Positions 34,197 to 45,041 of a stretch of 64,000 nucleotides of DNA are shown here, piece after piece. This DNA is from Croceicoccus sediminis (GTDB taxonomy: Bacteria; Pseudomonadota; Alphaproteobacteria; Sphingomonadales; Sphingomonadaceae). Numbering within the stretch: position 1 is the stretch's first letter; every line of letters starts with the position of its first letter. The stretch covers positions 868,001-932,000 of the forward strand of contig NZ_SUNC01000001.1 of assembly GCF_007570835.1 (NCBI RefSeq), read 5' to 3'. The position numbers and the translations under genes were made by a program. The notes under the pieces were generated by a model. That model was not told the DNA's origin and did not search any database. It worked only from the letters and a program-made list of their open reading frames with translations.

Positions 34197-36380
34197 ATGG
34201 CAACTCTGGTCCTGACGACGGTCGGCACTGCGCTGGGTGGGCCGCTTGGAGGCGCACTGGGCACATTGGCCGGTCGCGCGATCGACGGTGCCGTATTCGG
34301 ATCGCCCAGCCATGAAGGCCCGCGGCTGAAGGAACTGTCCGTCACAACATCGACTTACGGCAGCCCCATTTCGAGGCATTTCGGAACCGTTCGCGCGGCA
34401 GGCAGCATCATCTGGGCAACCGATCTTGTCGAACACAAGGACAAGAGCGGCGGCGGCAAGAACAAGCCCAAGGTCACCACCTATAGCTACACCATGTCTT
34501 TCGCCGTCGCGCTGGCAAGCCGCCCGATCAAGTCCGTGGGACGCATCTGGGCCGACGGCAATCTCCTGCGCGGATCAAGGGGCGACCTCAAGGTCGGAGG
34601 CACCTTGCGCATCTATTACGGCAGCGAGGATCAGGCCGTCGATCCCCTGATCGCATCGGACGTCGGCACGGGCGCACCGGCATTCCGCGGCATTTCGTAC
34701 ATCGTATTCGAAGATCTGGAGCTGGCGGATTTCGGCAATCGCATTCCTGCGCTGACTTTCGAAGTCATCGCGGGTGAAAGCTCTCCCCAAATCGTCACAC
34801 TTTTGGGTCACGATCGGGAATTGCAGTCCGTAATGCAGCTGGAAGGCGTGACGGGCATCAGCCACGAAACCGGCAGCGACACCTCTCTGCTTGCCATGAT
34901 CGACACCGGCTACCCGCTGGCCATCGACGCGTCGCGTGGTTCGCTGTCGATTTTCGGCGCGGACAGCGTGACGCCGTCGGACGCAATCGAACTACCTCCT
35001 GCGATTGCCGACAGCCGGGGCGAATTCGGGCAGGCCACCGGCTCGAAACGGTCACGCAAGGCTGGCAGCAAGCAAAAGGCGATGTGTCTTCGCTATTACG
35101 ACAAGGATCGGGACTTTCAGCCCGGCCTGCAGCGAAGCCGCGGCGTGGTCGGCAACGGCGCTATCGAGACCGTTGAATTTCCGGCCGGCCTGACGGCGGA
35201 TGCTGCCCACCGGATAGCGCAGGAAATGGCTGAACGTGCTCTCGGCGGCCGCGAAAGGATGGCCTACCGCGTAGCTGCTATCGATCCGGCGATCCGTCCA
35301 GGCGCATACGTCAGGCCGAAGGACTCAAATACCGTATGGCAGGTTGCAGGATGGGAATGGCGCTCGTCAGGCGTCGAACTCGAACTACGCTCGGTGCAGC
35401 AGTCCGCGGTCGATGGCATAAGTTCGGCAGGCGACGCGGGAACCGACCGCAAGCCTCGCGATCTCACGAATGGCCCCACGCTTCTCGAAGCTTTCGAACT
35501 TCCCTGGGACGGAACCGGCAGCAGCAACGAACGCAGGGTCTATGCTGCGCTGTCCTCGGTCCATGCTGGCTGGACGGGTGCGGCGTTGCATGTCGATGTC
35601 GGTGACGGGATTCTCTTGCCGGTCGGTTCGGCGCAAAGGGGACGGGCGATCATGGGATCGGTCCAGTCCCCGCTGCCCGCTGCCCCCGCCTATCTGATCG
35701 ACCGGTCGAGCAGACCGCTGGTTCAACTTGCCGACGCGCAATTCGCGCTCACGCCGATCAGCGTCGACGAGATGGCGCAGGGAAGAAACCGGGCGAGACT
35801 GGGTAACGAAATCATCCAGTTCGCCTCGGCAGTGCCGCGCGGCGAAGGACTTTGGGAGCTTGCCACGCTGCTGAGAGGCCGCGGCGGTACGGAGCACGAG
35901 ATCGCGAACCACGTCGACGACGAACCATTCGTTCTCCTAGATGACGACTTGACCGCTATCGACGCGGACGTCGCCGGATCGGTCACGGACTTCGATGTCG
36001 TTGCACTCGGTCATGCGGACCCTCAACCGGTGCGAAGCCCTCTGGCCTCAAGCGGCCTGAGCCTGCGTCCGCTCTCGCCCATCCGTCCGATACTCGTCAC
36101 AAGCGGTGGGTCGATTTCGATCACCTGGACCCGCCGCGCGCGAGGGTTCTGGTCCTGGCCGGACGAGGTCGGCATTCCACTCGTTGAAAGCAGCGAAAGA
36201 TACGAGGTGCGGTTCATCGATGCAGAAGGCGATGCGCTTGTCTGGGAAGTCACCGTCCCCGGCCTCGACCTCGACGGCCCGACGTCTGCTGCTCTTTCGG
36301 GACGGCCAGGACCGGCTCGGTTCGAAATCAGGCAGATCGGCGATCACGCCCGATCGCTGCCCGTCCAGATTACGTTCTAA
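34197..36380 (+). CDS. GTA central tail fibre/megatron protein, short form (gp15)
   Basis: A 727-aa protein. The N-terminal hydrophobic segment TVGTALGGPLGGALGTLAGRAIDGAVFG is the usual start of gp15. It continues with SPISRHFGTVRAAGSIIWATDLVE and tail-protein domains (GRIWADGNLLRG, IRPGAYVRPKDSNTVWQVAGW, LLRGRGGTEHE, WTRRARGFWSW). The Rhodobacter GTA gp15 is about 1,300 aa and carries a GTA TIM-barrel domain near its middle; nothing like that is present here. It forms the baseplate centre and host-contact part. Confidence 0.9.
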   Translation: MATLVLTTVGTALGGPLGGALGTLAGRAIDGAVFGSPSHEGPRLKELSVTTSTYGSPISRHFGTVRAAGSIIWATDLVEHKDKSGGGKNKPKVTTYSYTMSFAVALASRPIKSVGRIWADGNLLRGSRGDLKVGGTLRIYYGSEDQAVDPLIASDVGTGAPAFRGISYIVFEDLELADFGNRIPALTFEVIAGESSPQIVTLLGHDRELQSVMQLEGVTGISHETGSDTSLLAMIDTGYPLAIDASRGSLSIFGADSVTPSDAIELPPAIADSRGEFGQATGSKRSRKAGSKQKAMCLRYYDKDRDFQPGLQRSRGVVGNGAIETVEFPAGLTADAAHRIAQEMAERALGGRERMAYRVAAIDPAIRPGAYVRPKDSNTVWQVAGWEWRSSGVELELRSVQQSAVDGISSAGDAGTDRKPRDLTNGPTLLEAFELPWDGTGSSNERRVYAALSSVHAGWTGAALHVDVGDGILLPVGSAQRGRAIMGSVQSPLPAAPAYLIDRSSRPLVQLADAQFALTPISVDEMAQGRNRARLGNEIIQFASAVPRGEGLWELATLLRGRGGTEHEIANHVDDEPFVLLDDDLTAIDADVAGSVTDFDVVALGHADPQPVRSPLASSGLSLRPLSPIRPILVTSGGSISITWTRRARGFWSWPDEVGIPLVESSERYEVRFIDAEGDALVWEVTVPGLDLDGPTSAALSGRPGPARFEIRQIGDHARSLPVQITF

Positions 36381-36401
36381 CCAACAAGAGTGGAGATACC
36401 C

Positions 36402-36854
36402 ATGGCAGATCCTATCGGTTTCAGTGCAACCACCGCGCGGTTCAACCTCCCCTTTCTGCACGCGGCGCAAACGCAAAAAGAATTTTTCGTCAACGAAGCG
36501 CATGTCGTGCTCGATGCCCTTCTGCATCCCGTTGCTCAGGGCGTCGCAAGCCAGCCTCCCCAGGCCCCTGCTTCTGGCGAATGCTGGATCGTGGCGACAG
36601 GGGGGCAAAATGCCTTTGAAGGTTATGACGAGAAGATCGCCTGCTATCACGAGGGGCAGTGGTTGTTCAGCGCGCCGGTTCCGGGCATGCGAGTTTTCAA
36701 CCTCGCCACGGCGACATTTCTGCATTTTACGAACGGCTGGGACGCCATAGGTGCTATCGACGCCCCCGCCGGCGGATCGAATGTCGATGGTGAAGCACGG
36801 GACGCGATCGCGAACATTATCGACGCACTGAAACGTTCAGGAATAACGGCTTAG
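36402..36854 (+). CDS. DUF2793 GTA-associated protein
   Basis: A 150-aa protein of DUF2793, commonly the last gene of sphingomonad GTA clusters. The diagnostic opening is RFNLPFLHAAQTQKEFFVNEAHVVLDAL. It continues with PPQAPASGECWIVATGG and ends with helices. It is thought to be a fibre or head-spike-like accessory protein, but the function is not proven. The start ATG follows GTGGAGATACCC, 21 bases after gp15. No terminator is evident before the ompA gene. Confidence 0.85.
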   Translation: MADPIGFSATTARFNLPFLHAAQTQKEFFVNEAHVVLDALLHPVAQGVASQPPQAPASGECWIVATGGQNAFEGYDEKIACYHEGQWLFSAPVPGMRVFNLATATFLHFTNGWDAIGAIDAPAGGSNVDGEARDAIANIIDALKRSGITA

Positions 36855-36971
36855 GCGGCATCGCTTCCCCTTTCGCGATGCAACATCGCCGCTTGCACGC
36901 CCCGATTGCTGCCGATAGAGCTTCGGGACGCAGCCTCGGGCGACGTCGCCCAGGAACAAGGGGAAACGCGA

Positions 36972-38039
36972 ATGCGTAAACTGATTACCGGCCTGGCAAT
37001 GGCCTCGACGGCGCTCGCAACGCCAGCGCTGGCGCGCGATGATGCATGGTACATCGAACTCGACGGCGGCATGACGCTGACCGAAGATACGGACGTCGAC
37101 ATCGGCGCGGTGGACAACGCCGCGACGATCGACTGGGACTACGGCTACGATTTCGGCGGCCTTGTCGGCTACGATTTCGGCGCGTTCCGGCTCGAAGCGG
37201 AAGCGGCCTACAAGGGCACCGACGATGACGGCGCCAATATCGCAGGTACGCTGATTGCCGACGAAGACCTGCACATCACGTACGATTCCCTGAGCTTCAT
37301 GGTGAACGGCCTTCTGGATTTCGGTCCCGATGAAGGTCTTCAGGGCTTCGTCGGCGGCGGTGTCGGCGTTGCCCGCACCAATGTCGATGGCACCGGAATC
37401 GTCGACGATTCGGATACCGGCTTTGCCTGGCAGGCCATCGCCGGCGTTCGCGCGCCGCTAACCGACAACTGGGATGTTGGCCTGAAGTATCGCTACTTCC
37501 GTCACGACGACATCGGGCTGGTCGATCTGAGCGGCGCCGATTTCCAGCATGACATCCGCTCGCACTCGCTGCTGGGCACGCTGACCTATAATTTCGGAAT
37601 GGCTCCGCCGCCTCCCCCGCCGCCTCCGCCCCCGCCGCCGCCCCCGCCGCCCCCGCCCCCGCCGCCACCGCCGCCGCCGGCAGCAGTCTGCAACACGGGC
37701 CCCTACATCGTGTTCTTCGATTGGGATTCGGCTGAGATCACCCCTGAGGCTGCAGGCATCCTCGACAGCGCCGTTGCGGCTTATGCCGATTGCGACAGCG
37801 TTCCGATCATGCTCGCAGGCTACACCGACCGTTCGGGTTCGGTGCAGTACAACATGGGTCTGTCCGAGCGTCGTAACGACTCGGTCCAGTCCTACCTCAC
37901 GGCACGCAGCATCCCGGCATCGGCCATCACGAGCGAAGCTTTCGGTGAAAGCAACCCGCGCGTGCCGACCGCCGACGGGGTTCGCGAACTCCAGAACCGC
38001 CGCGTGGAAATCACGTACGGTCCGGGTTCGGGCATGTAA
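36972..38039 (+). CDS. OmpA-like outer-membrane protein with a 25-proline linker
   Basis: A 355-aa outer-membrane protein. A signal peptide ending in PALA-RDD is followed by an eight-stranded barrel (about 24-210; GLKYRYFRHDDIG and SHSLLGTLTYNFGM are typical strands). An uninterrupted run of 25 prolines is encoded at 37605-37679. The C-terminal peptidoglycan-binding OmpA domain has FFDWDSAEITPEAAGIL, LAGYTDRSGS, LSERRNDSVQSYL and NRRVEITYG. It anchors the outer membrane to peptidoglycan. The proline run should make translation depend on EF-P. A strong terminator follows. Confidence 0.95.
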   Translation: MRKLITGLAMASTALATPALARDDAWYIELDGGMTLTEDTDVDIGAVDNAATIDWDYGYDFGGLVGYDFGAFRLEAEAAYKGTDDDGANIAGTLIADEDLHITYDSLSFMVNGLLDFGPDEGLQGFVGGGVGVARTNVDGTGIVDDSDTGFAWQAIAGVRAPLTDNWDVGLKYRYFRHDDIGLVDLSGADFQHDIRSHSLLGTLTYNFGMAPPPPPPPPPPPPPPPPPPPPPPPPPAAVCNTGPYIVFFDWDSAEITPEAAGILDSAVAAYADCDSVPIMLAGYTDRSGSVQYNMGLSERRNDSVQSYLTARSIPASAITSEAFGESNPRVPTADGVRELQNRRVEITYGPGSGM

Positions 38040-38070
38040 TCTTTCCGATCACTCGGAAACGAAACACAAG

Positions 38071-38101
38071 AAAGGGGTCGGCTCACGCCGGCCCCTTTTT
38101 T
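38071..38101 (+). terminator. Intrinsic terminator of the ompA gene
   Basis: GGGGTCGGC / GCCGGCCCC (9-bp stem, one GU, extended by three A-T pairs) with a 4-base loop, followed by a run of six T. It lies 32 bases after the ompA stop. Confidence 0.88.
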
Positions 38102-38129
38102 CGTTGGCCGAGCGGAAGTTCCACAACTC

Positions 38130-38816
38130 TCAGGCGTAGGAAATCGGATCCTTGCGGCCAGCCTTTTCGAAGCCTTCGAGCCTCAACCGGCAGCTGTCAC
38201 ATTTGCCGCATGCAGTGCCATCGGGCATCGGGTCGTAGCAGGACCAGCTTGCAGCGGGATCGAGTCCCAGCCGGTACGCTTCCGAAACGATCTCCGCCTT
38301 GCCAAGATACTGCAAGGGAGCGTGGATCGTGAACTGCCCTCCTTCGGCACCCGCCTTGGTTGCCAGACGGGCAAGATCGGCAAAGCCCTGGATGAATTCC
38401 GGGCGACAATCGGGATATCCCGAATAGTCGAGCGCATTGACGCCGATGAAAATGTCCCGTGCGCCAATCGCCTCGGCCCAGGCCAGTGTCAGTGACAGGA
38501 AGACGAGGTTCCTCGCCGGAACGTAGGTCACGGGAATATCATCGCCAACGCCGTCCTTGGGCACATCGATATCGGCCGTCAGCGCAGACCCGCCAAAGGC
38601 ACGCAGGTCGAGCGGCAGTATGACATGCCTGTCCGCGCCAAGGTCGGTGGCGATGTGCGTCGCGCTCTCAAGCTCGCGCCGATGCCTTTGGTTATAATCG
38701 ATGGTCAGGGCATTCAGGCGAAAGCCTTGCTCCCGCGCGATACCGGCGGTCACCATCGAATCCAGCCCACCCGACAAAAGCACGACGGCAGGCGCATCAT
38801 TTCGCTGATCAGTCAT
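38130..38816 (-). CDS. queC: 7-cyano-7-deazaguanine synthase
   Basis: Makes preQ0 from 7-carboxy-7-deazaguanine with ATP and ammonia, in queuosine biosynthesis. The 228-aa PP-loop enzyme has VVLLSGGLDSMVTAGIA (P-loop), TIDYNQRHRRELESA, VPARNLVFLSLTLAWAE, and the zinc site GTACGKCDSCRLR together with SWSCYDP upstream. No queD/queE gene lies beside it. It converges with ompA. Confidence 0.96.
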   Translation of the reverse strand: MTDQRNDAPAVVLLSGGLDSMVTAGIAREQGFRLNALTIDYNQRHRRELESATHIATDLGADRHVILPLDLRAFGGSALTADIDVPKDGVGDDIPVTYVPARNLVFLSLTLAWAEAIGARDIFIGVNALDYSGYPDCRPEFIQGFADLARLATKAGAEGGQFTIHAPLQYLGKAEIVSEAYRLGLDPAASWSCYDPMPDGTACGKCDSCRLRLEGFEKAGRKDPISYA

Positions 38817-38865
38817 GTCGTGCAGCTAGGACGCGGCCACGCCCGGTGCAAGGGCGCAAACGGCC

Positions 38866-39771
38866 TCACAAGTCGAGGGTGAAGACCTTCGAGCAGAACG
38901 CGCAGTCGACGTGGATCAATCCGTCGGCCTCCCGCATCTCGGCAAGGTCATCCGCGGAAAACCGCGAAAGCACGTCGCTGTAGTGCTCGACCGTACAGCG
39001 ACAGCCGCGCGTGATATGGTCCAGCGGTTCGACGCGCACGGTGTCTTCCTCGTGGAACAGACGCCAGACGATGGCTTCCATCGACAAGGCCGGATCGACC
39101 AGTTCCGCATGCCGGACGCTTCCCCCGATCACTGCGACATGCTCCCAATCGGGATCGTCGTAGCGGACATGCAGCCTTTCGCGGCCTTCCTCGCCATCGG
39201 GCAGGTGCTGGATCAGCACGCCGCCGGCAATCGTGTGCTCGCCTTCGGAACTGATCGCCACGCGCAGGACCGATGGCACCTGCTCCGACTGCCTGAAATA
39301 CAGCTCGCAAGCCTCGCTCAGCGTTGCACCGTCAAGCGGTACGACACCCTGATACCGGCCGCCAGTTGCAAGATCGAAAGTGATCGCGAGAAACGATTGC
39401 TCGCCGAAAAGCGCCTTTAGGCCCGGATTTGCGCCCAGGTCTTCAAGCGCTTGCTTATCGTGCTGCAAATATCCGCGAAGCTCTCCCCCGCGATAATCGC
39501 ACACCAGGAGGGACACTGCGCCCTGCGGTGCCTGTGCCTGCATCGTCAGCTGCCCGCCGTCCTTCACCAGCGAACCGATGAGCGCGCAAAGCACCAGCGC
39601 TTCCGACAGGAGGTTTCGCGCCGCCGCCGGATAATCGTGTGCCGACAGAATCAGGTCGAGCGAGGGGCCCAACCGGATAGCACGCCCACGCGCATCCCTC
39701 GAAGGAAGGGTGAAGGCCAGGACGCGGTCAAATCCGGTTTCGCCCTGCATCGATGATGCCGGATCGCTCAT
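38866..39771 (-). CDS. hslO: Redox-regulated chaperone Hsp33
   Basis: A 301-aa holdase activated by oxidation. The N-terminal domain includes [27 protein letters not shown], and the C-terminal zinc switch is GCRCTVEHY followed by [12 protein letters not shown]-x-C and C-x-x-C, the classical four redox cysteines. The start ATG at 39771 overlaps the argF stop (ATGA), so it is the third gene of an argD-argF-hslO operon, an arrangement also seen in other alphaproteobacteria. Confidence 0.95.
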   Translation of the reverse strand: MSDPASSMQGETGFDRVLAFTLPSRDARGRAIRLGPSLDLILSAHDYPAAARNLLSEALVLCALIGSLVKDGGQLTMQAQAPQGAVSLLVCDYRGGELRGYLQHDKQALEDLGANPGLKALFGEQSFLAITFDLATGGRYQGVVPLDGATLSEACELYFRQSEQVPSVLRVAISSEGEHTIAGGVLIQHLPDGEEGRERLHVRYDDPDWEHVAVIGGSVRHAELVDPALSMEAIVWRLFHEEDTVRVEPLDHITRGCRCTVEHYSDVLSRFSADDLAEMREADGLIHVDCAFCSKVFTLDL

Positions 39772-40697
39772 AATTGGCCGAAGGCCCATCGCAGGACGGA
39801 TTTCTGGGCGTGGATGCGGTTCTCCGCCTCGTCCCAGACCACCGAGTGCTTGCCCTCAAACACGTCCTTGCTGACCTCGTCCCCGACATGCGCGGGCAGG
39901 CAGTGAAGGAAGACCGCGTCGTCCTTGGCGTGGGCCATCAGATCCGCATTGACCTGGTAGGGACGCATGGCGGCCAGCTTTTCGGCGGCTTCGGCCTGCC
40001 CCATCGAAACCCAGGTATCGGTGACGAGGACATCGGCCCCTGCCGCCGCCTCGGCCGCGTCGCGGCACAGCGTGACCTTCGACCCCTGCTGGCGCGCCAT
40101 TTCCACGAACTCGCTCTCGGGCTCATAGCCTTCGGGCACGCCATAGCGGACGTTGAACTTCATCAGCGCGGCCGCTTCGAGGATCGAGTGCAGAACGTTG
40201 TTTCCGTCCCCGAACCAGGCGACCTCAAGACCCGGCAACGCCTTGCCATGTTCGACCAGCGTGAGCAGATCGGCCACGATCTGGCATGGGTGCGAACGAT
40301 CGGTCAGGCCATTGATCACAGGGACCGTCGCATGGCGGGCCAGTTCCTCGATCTTGGCGTGATCGTCCGTGCGGATCATGATGGCGTCGACCATGCGCGA
40401 AAGCACGCGCGCGGTATCGGCCACGGTTTCCCCGCGGCCTAGTTGCATGCTGCCGGCTTCCATGATGATCGAACTGCCGCCCAACTGGCGGATAGCCATG
40501 TCAAACGAAACCCGCGTGCGGGTCGAGTTCTTCTCGAAGATCATCGCCAGCACGCGGCCCTTCAGCGGCGCATCCGCATCGATCGCGCCCTTGGGCAGGT
40601 CGACCCGCGCAGCCTTGCGATCGATGGCGTCGTTGATCATCGCCGCGACCGCATCTCCCCCCGCATCGGAAAGGTCGAGAAAGTGCCGCACGCTCAT
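39768..40697 (-). CDS. argF: Ornithine carbamoyltransferase
   Basis: Makes citrulline from ornithine and carbamoyl phosphate in arginine synthesis. The 309-aa protein has the carbamoyl-phosphate loop [58 protein letters not shown], the ornithine-binding DTWVSMGQ and the catalytic HCLPAHVG. Its start overlaps the argD stop and its stop overlaps the hslO start (ATGA each), so the three are translationally coupled. Confidence 0.96.
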   Translation of the reverse strand: MSVRHFLDLSDAGGDAVAAMINDAIDRKAARVDLPKGAIDADAPLKGRVLAMIFEKNSTRTRVSFDMAIRQLGGSSIIMEAGSMQLGRGETVADTARVLSRMVDAIMIRTDDHAKIEELARHATVPVINGLTDRSHPCQIVADLLTLVEHGKALPGLEVAWFGDGNNVLHSILEAAALMKFNVRYGVPEGYEPESEFVEMARQQGSKVTLCRDAAEAAAGADVLVTDTWVSMGQAEAAEKLAAMRPYQVNADLMAHAKDDAVFLHCLPAHVGDEVSKDVFEGKHSVVWDEAENRIHAQKSVLRWAFGQL

Positions 40698-41872
40698 GGC
40701 TTGTAGTCAGCGGCCCCGGCGGACAGCTTCTCCATGAATTCGTCGATGTGCGCGTCTTCGATGACGAGCGGCGGAAGGACGCGGACTACGTTGTCGCCCG
40801 CAGCCACGGTCAGCAGACCGTGATGATCGCGCAAATGCGCCACGAAAGGCCGGCTTTCGACCTTCATCTTGACCCCCAGCATCAGGCCCATGCCCCGCAC
40901 GCTTTCGAAAAGTTCGGGATAATTCCCGATGAACTGTTCGAGCCTGCCACGCAGTTTTTCGCCCATCGAGCGGACATGTGCGAGGAATTCGTCGTTCGCC
41001 ACGGCGTCGAGCACGGCCTCGCCGGCCGCCATGGCAAGCGGGTTGCCGCCATAAGTGCTGCCGTGCGTACCGAAGACCATGCCGCGTGCGGCTTTTTCGG
41101 TGGCGAGGCAGGCACCCATCGGGAAGCCGCCGCCGATGCCCTTGGCGGTTGCGAGGATGTCCGGCTCCACGCCAAGCTGTTCATAGGCGTAAAGAGTGCC
41201 CGTACGCGCAACGCCGCACTGGACCTCGTCGAAGATCAGCATCAGGTCATTGGCGTCGCACAGTTCGCGAAGGCCCTTGATGAAGGCGTCGTCCGCAACG
41301 CGAATGCCGCCCTCGCCCTGAACGGGTTCGACCATGATCGCTGCCGTGTGCGGACCTACCGCGGCCTTGGCACCTTCCAGATCGTTGAACTCGACGTACT
41401 TGAAACCGGGAAGCAACGGCATGAAGCCCTTGTGCATCTTTTCCTGGTTCGAGGCGCTGATCGTCGCCATCGTCCGCCCGTGGAAGGCGTTCTTGAAGGT
41501 GATGATCTCGTAGCGTTCGTCATTGCCTTCGTGCTGGTGATAGGCACGCGCGGTCTTCATCGCGGTTTCGACCGCCTCCGCGCCCGAATTGGTGAAGAAC
41601 ACGGTATCGGCAAAGGTCAGGTCGACGAGCCGCTTCGCCAGCGATTCACCCTGCGGACTGCCGTAGAGGTTCGACACGTGCATCAGCGTTTCGGCCTGCT
41701 TCTGGATCGCGCCGATCAGGCCGGGATGCGAATGGCCAAGCAGGTTCACCGCGATACCGCTCGCAAAGTCGAGGAATCGCCGACCATCCTCGGAAACGAG
41801 GTGGCAGTTCTCGCCTCGCACCGGCCGTACGTCACAGCGCGGGTACACGGGCATCAGGGGCGTAATCGACAT
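40694..41872 (-). CDS. argD: Acetylornithine aminotransferase (class III)
   Basis: A PLP-dependent transaminase converting N-acetylglutamate semialdehyde to N-acetylornithine, and probably also serving lysine synthesis. The 392-aa protein has [60 protein letters not shown], and the PLP Lys in [20 protein letters not shown] chose the ATG at 41872 ([12 protein letters not shown]), preceded by AGAGGATCC. It opens the argD-argF-hslO operon. Confidence 0.94.
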   Translation of the reverse strand: MSITPLMPVYPRCDVRPVRGENCHLVSEDGRRFLDFASGIAVNLLGHSHPGLIGAIQKQAETLMHVSNLYGSPQGESLAKRLVDLTFADTVFFTNSGAEAVETAMKTARAYHQHEGNDERYEIITFKNAFHGRTMATISASNQEKMHKGFMPLLPGFKYVEFNDLEGAKAAVGPHTAAIMVEPVQGEGGIRVADDAFIKGLRELCDANDLMLIFDEVQCGVARTGTLYAYEQLGVEPDILATAKGIGGGFPMGACLATEKAARGMVFGTHGSTYGGNPLAMAAGEAVLDAVANDEFLAHVRSMGEKLRGRLEQFIGNYPELFESVRGMGLMLGVKMKVESRPFVAHLRDHHGLLTVAAGDNVVRVLPPLVIEDAHIDEFMEKLSAGAADYKP

Positions 41873-41905
41873 TTCAGCGGATCCTCTTGACGATTTGCAA
41901 AAGAG

Positions 41906-41938
41906 AAATGGCGGCCCCCGATGGGAACCGCCATTTTT
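41906..41938. terminator. Hairpin between the cold-shock gene and argD
   Basis: A perfect 9-bp stem AAATGGCGG / CCGCCATTT with a 13-base loop and T/A runs on both sides. It lies 64 bases downstream of the cold-shock gene stop and 34 bases upstream of the argD start, so it is probably the cold-shock gene terminator or part of the arg leader. Confidence 0.65.
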
Positions 41939-42001
41939 CTGCATCTAGGAAATCCGGACTGCTCGGTCAATCAACCGTCGCGCCGGATTTCGCCGTTGGC
42001 T

Positions 42002-42796
42002 TCAGCCCTGCACGGGCACCAGGTTCACGGCCGAGTACTTGCCCCGGCGGTCCACCTCGAGATCGAACTCGACCCGGTCGCCTTCGTTCAGCTGCGAAAG
42101 CCCCGAACGTTCGACCGCACTGATGTGGACGAAAGCATCCTGCTCGCCGTCATCGCGGGTGATGAAGCCGAAGCCCTTCACCGAATTGAAGAACTTGACC
42201 GTGCCGACAGCCTTGTCGCCAGTCAGCTCGCGCTGCGGCGCTGCGGGCTTTGCCTCGACCGGGATGACATCGCCCACGACCTGCAGGTCGCTGGCCGAAA
42301 TTTTGCCACCGCGATCGACGAGGTTGAATTCCAGTTCCTGCCCTTCGGCCAGACCTTCAAGGCCCGCACGTTCGACCGCGCTGATGTGGACGAACACGTC
42401 CTCACCGCCGTCATCGCGCTGGATGAAGCCGAAGCCCTTGCCCGAATTGAAGAACTTTACAGTACCCTTGCCGGTGCCGACGACCTGCGGGGGCATACGG
42501 CCACCGCCGCCACCAGCGCCGCCGCCGCGGAAACCACCGCCGCCGCCGCCGCCCGGACCGCCGCGGAAACCGCCACGGTCACCGCCGCCGAAGCCGCCAC
42601 GGTCACCGCCACCAGCGTAACCACCGCGGTCGTTGCCAAATCCGCCGCGATCGCGGTTGTAACCACCGCCACCGCCACGATTGTCGAAGCCCTGATCGCC
42701 TCCGAACCCGCCCTGCGAGAACGGATCGAAATTGTCTTCGCCGAAACCATCGCGTTTGTCGCGGCCACGACCGCGCCGACCTCTGTCATAACCCAT
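42002..42796 (-). CDS. Double cold-shock-domain RNA-binding protein with Gly/Arg-rich N-terminus
   Basis: A 264-aa protein. Residues 1-100 are a low-complexity tail with repeated RGG/GGD units ([15 protein letters not shown]). Two cold-shock domains follow: [22 protein letters not shown]...[10 protein letters not shown] and [22 protein letters not shown]...[10 protein letters not shown], each with RNP1 (KGFGFI) and RNP2 (VFVHI/AFVHI). It probably acts as an RNA chaperone. RGG tails often drive RNA binding and condensation; that is inferred here. The gene is transcribed from a long upstream region. Confidence 0.93.
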   Translation of the reverse strand: MGYDRGRRGRGRDKRDGFGEDNFDPFSQGGFGGDQGFDNRGGGGGYNRDRGGFGNDRGGYAGGGDRGGFGGGDRGGFRGGPGGGGGGGFRGGGAGGGGGRMPPQVVGTGKGTVKFFNSGKGFGFIQRDDGGEDVFVHISAVERAGLEGLAEGQELEFNLVDRGGKISASDLQVVGDVIPVEAKPAAPQRELTGDKAVGTVKFFNSVKGFGFITRDDGEQDAFVHISAVERSGLSQLNEGDRVEFDLEVDRRGKYSAVNLVPVQG

Positions 42797-43118
42797 AAAT
42801 CTAAGCGTACCTTAACTCTCGCCCTTCCCTCGATCGCCATGGCCTGCGGACGGACAGTAACCGACGACGTCGGACCGAAACCTCGTGCAACGGCCCCTGA
42901 CGGACCGGCGTTATAAGGCATTTGGGAACCATTGGCGAACAATTTACGCCCTCGTCGCCATTTTCCGGATACGATGGTACGAAAAACACACGTCTGGGTT
43001 CATCGAGATTGCTTGCTAAGATGCCTGACGGGCGGCAGAAACCCGCCGCATGGGTATCCTCGCACCTATTCACAGGCCCGGCGCCACGGGCTTTTCCGTC
43101 GGCGTGGAGCTTCCCCAC
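42797..43118. other. Long leader/intergenic region upstream of the cold-shock gene
   Basis: About 320 bases between divergent genes. Cold-shock mRNAs usually have long structured leaders; a TTAAGG lies 13 bases from the ATG on the minus strand. Frames that cross this stretch are low-complexity and look non-coding. The + strand promoter for the TIGR01244 gene must also be here. Confidence 0.4.
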
Positions 43119-43175
43119 ATGATCCAGCGCAATCGCCGTACCAAGGCCAATCCCCTGAAGGACGTTACCGCATGA
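43119..43175 (+). CDS. Possible 18-aa leader peptide coupled to the TIGR01244 gene
   Basis: ATG at 43119 opens an 18-codon frame rich in Arg/Lys/Asn (MIQRNRRTKANPLK...), preceded by GGAG at 9 bases. Its TGA overlaps the ATG of the next gene (ATGA). It could be a leader peptide or a chance frame. Confidence 0.35.
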   Translation: MIQRNRRTKANPLKDVTA

Positions 43176-43606
43176 GCCAGTTCCGCCAGATCGACGACAC
43201 GATCTATGCCAGCCCCCAGATCACCACCAACGACGTTGCCGAAGCAAAGGCGCTGGGCGTCTCGCTCATCGTCAACAATCGGCCCGAAGACGAATCGCCC
43301 GACCAGACGCCGGGCGCCGAGATCGAGGCAGCAGCCAGGGCCGCCGGGATCGATTACGTCGCGATCCCGATTACCCACGCCGGTTTCGGACAAGGACAGG
43401 TCGACGCCATGCGCGATGCACTGGACAAGGCGGACGGCCCGGTTCTCGCCTATTGCCGGTCGGGCACGCGTTCGACCCTTCTGTGGGCGCTGGCCGAGGC
43501 GAAGGCAGGCAAGAATCCGGCGGTGATCTCGTCGAAGGCATCCGGCGCGGGATACGACGTTTCGCCCATTCGCCAGCTGATCGACATGCTCAGCGCCGGA
43601 AGCTGA
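43172..43606 (+). CDS. TIGR01244 family sulfurtransferase/phosphatase-like protein
   Basis: A 144-aa protein of the TIGR01244/DUF442 family (beta-lactamase-hydrolase-like fold, related to protein tyrosine phosphatases and rhodaneses). It shows SQFRQIDDTIYASPQITTND at the start, SLIVNNRPEDESPDQTPG, YVAIPITHAGFGQGQV, and the catalytic loop AYCRSGTRSTLLWALA with the nucleophilic Cys. The physiological substrate is unknown; relatives take part in sulfide detoxification. A strong terminator follows. Confidence 0.9.
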   Translation: MSQFRQIDDTIYASPQITTNDVAEAKALGVSLIVNNRPEDESPDQTPGAEIEAAARAAGIDYVAIPITHAGFGQGQVDAMRDALDKADGPVLAYCRSGTRSTLLWALAEAKAGKNPAVISSKASGAGYDVSPIRQLIDMLSAGS

Positions 43607-43626
43607 CAACGCTTTCCCCAAACGAG

Positions 43627-43658
43627 AAAGGGCCGGAGGCGAACCTCCGGCCCTTTTT
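43627..43658. terminator. Bidirectional intrinsic terminator
   Basis: A perfect 13-bp stem AAAGGGCCGGAGG / CCTCCGGCCCTTT closed by a CGAA tetraloop, with T-run on the + strand (43654-43658) and the A-run giving T residues on the minus strand. It serves the TIGR01244 gene and the converging second amtB. Confidence 0.92.
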
Positions 43659-43681
43659 CTTTGAACCGATCCGGCGGGGGA

Positions 43682-45019
<1,338 letters not shown>

Positions 45020-45041
45020 AAGTGTCCCTCCGTCTGAAGCG

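Noticed and set aside
36938-36951. Perfect 14-base palindrome GGGCGACGTCGCCC before ompA
   Set aside because: GC-rich palindromes of this size arise easily in this genome, and no related site was seen; not enough to call an operator.
42039-42916. Long + strand frames opposite the cold-shock gene
   Set aside because: They are Pro/Arg or Ala/Thr low-complexity readings of the antisense of the Gly-rich tail.
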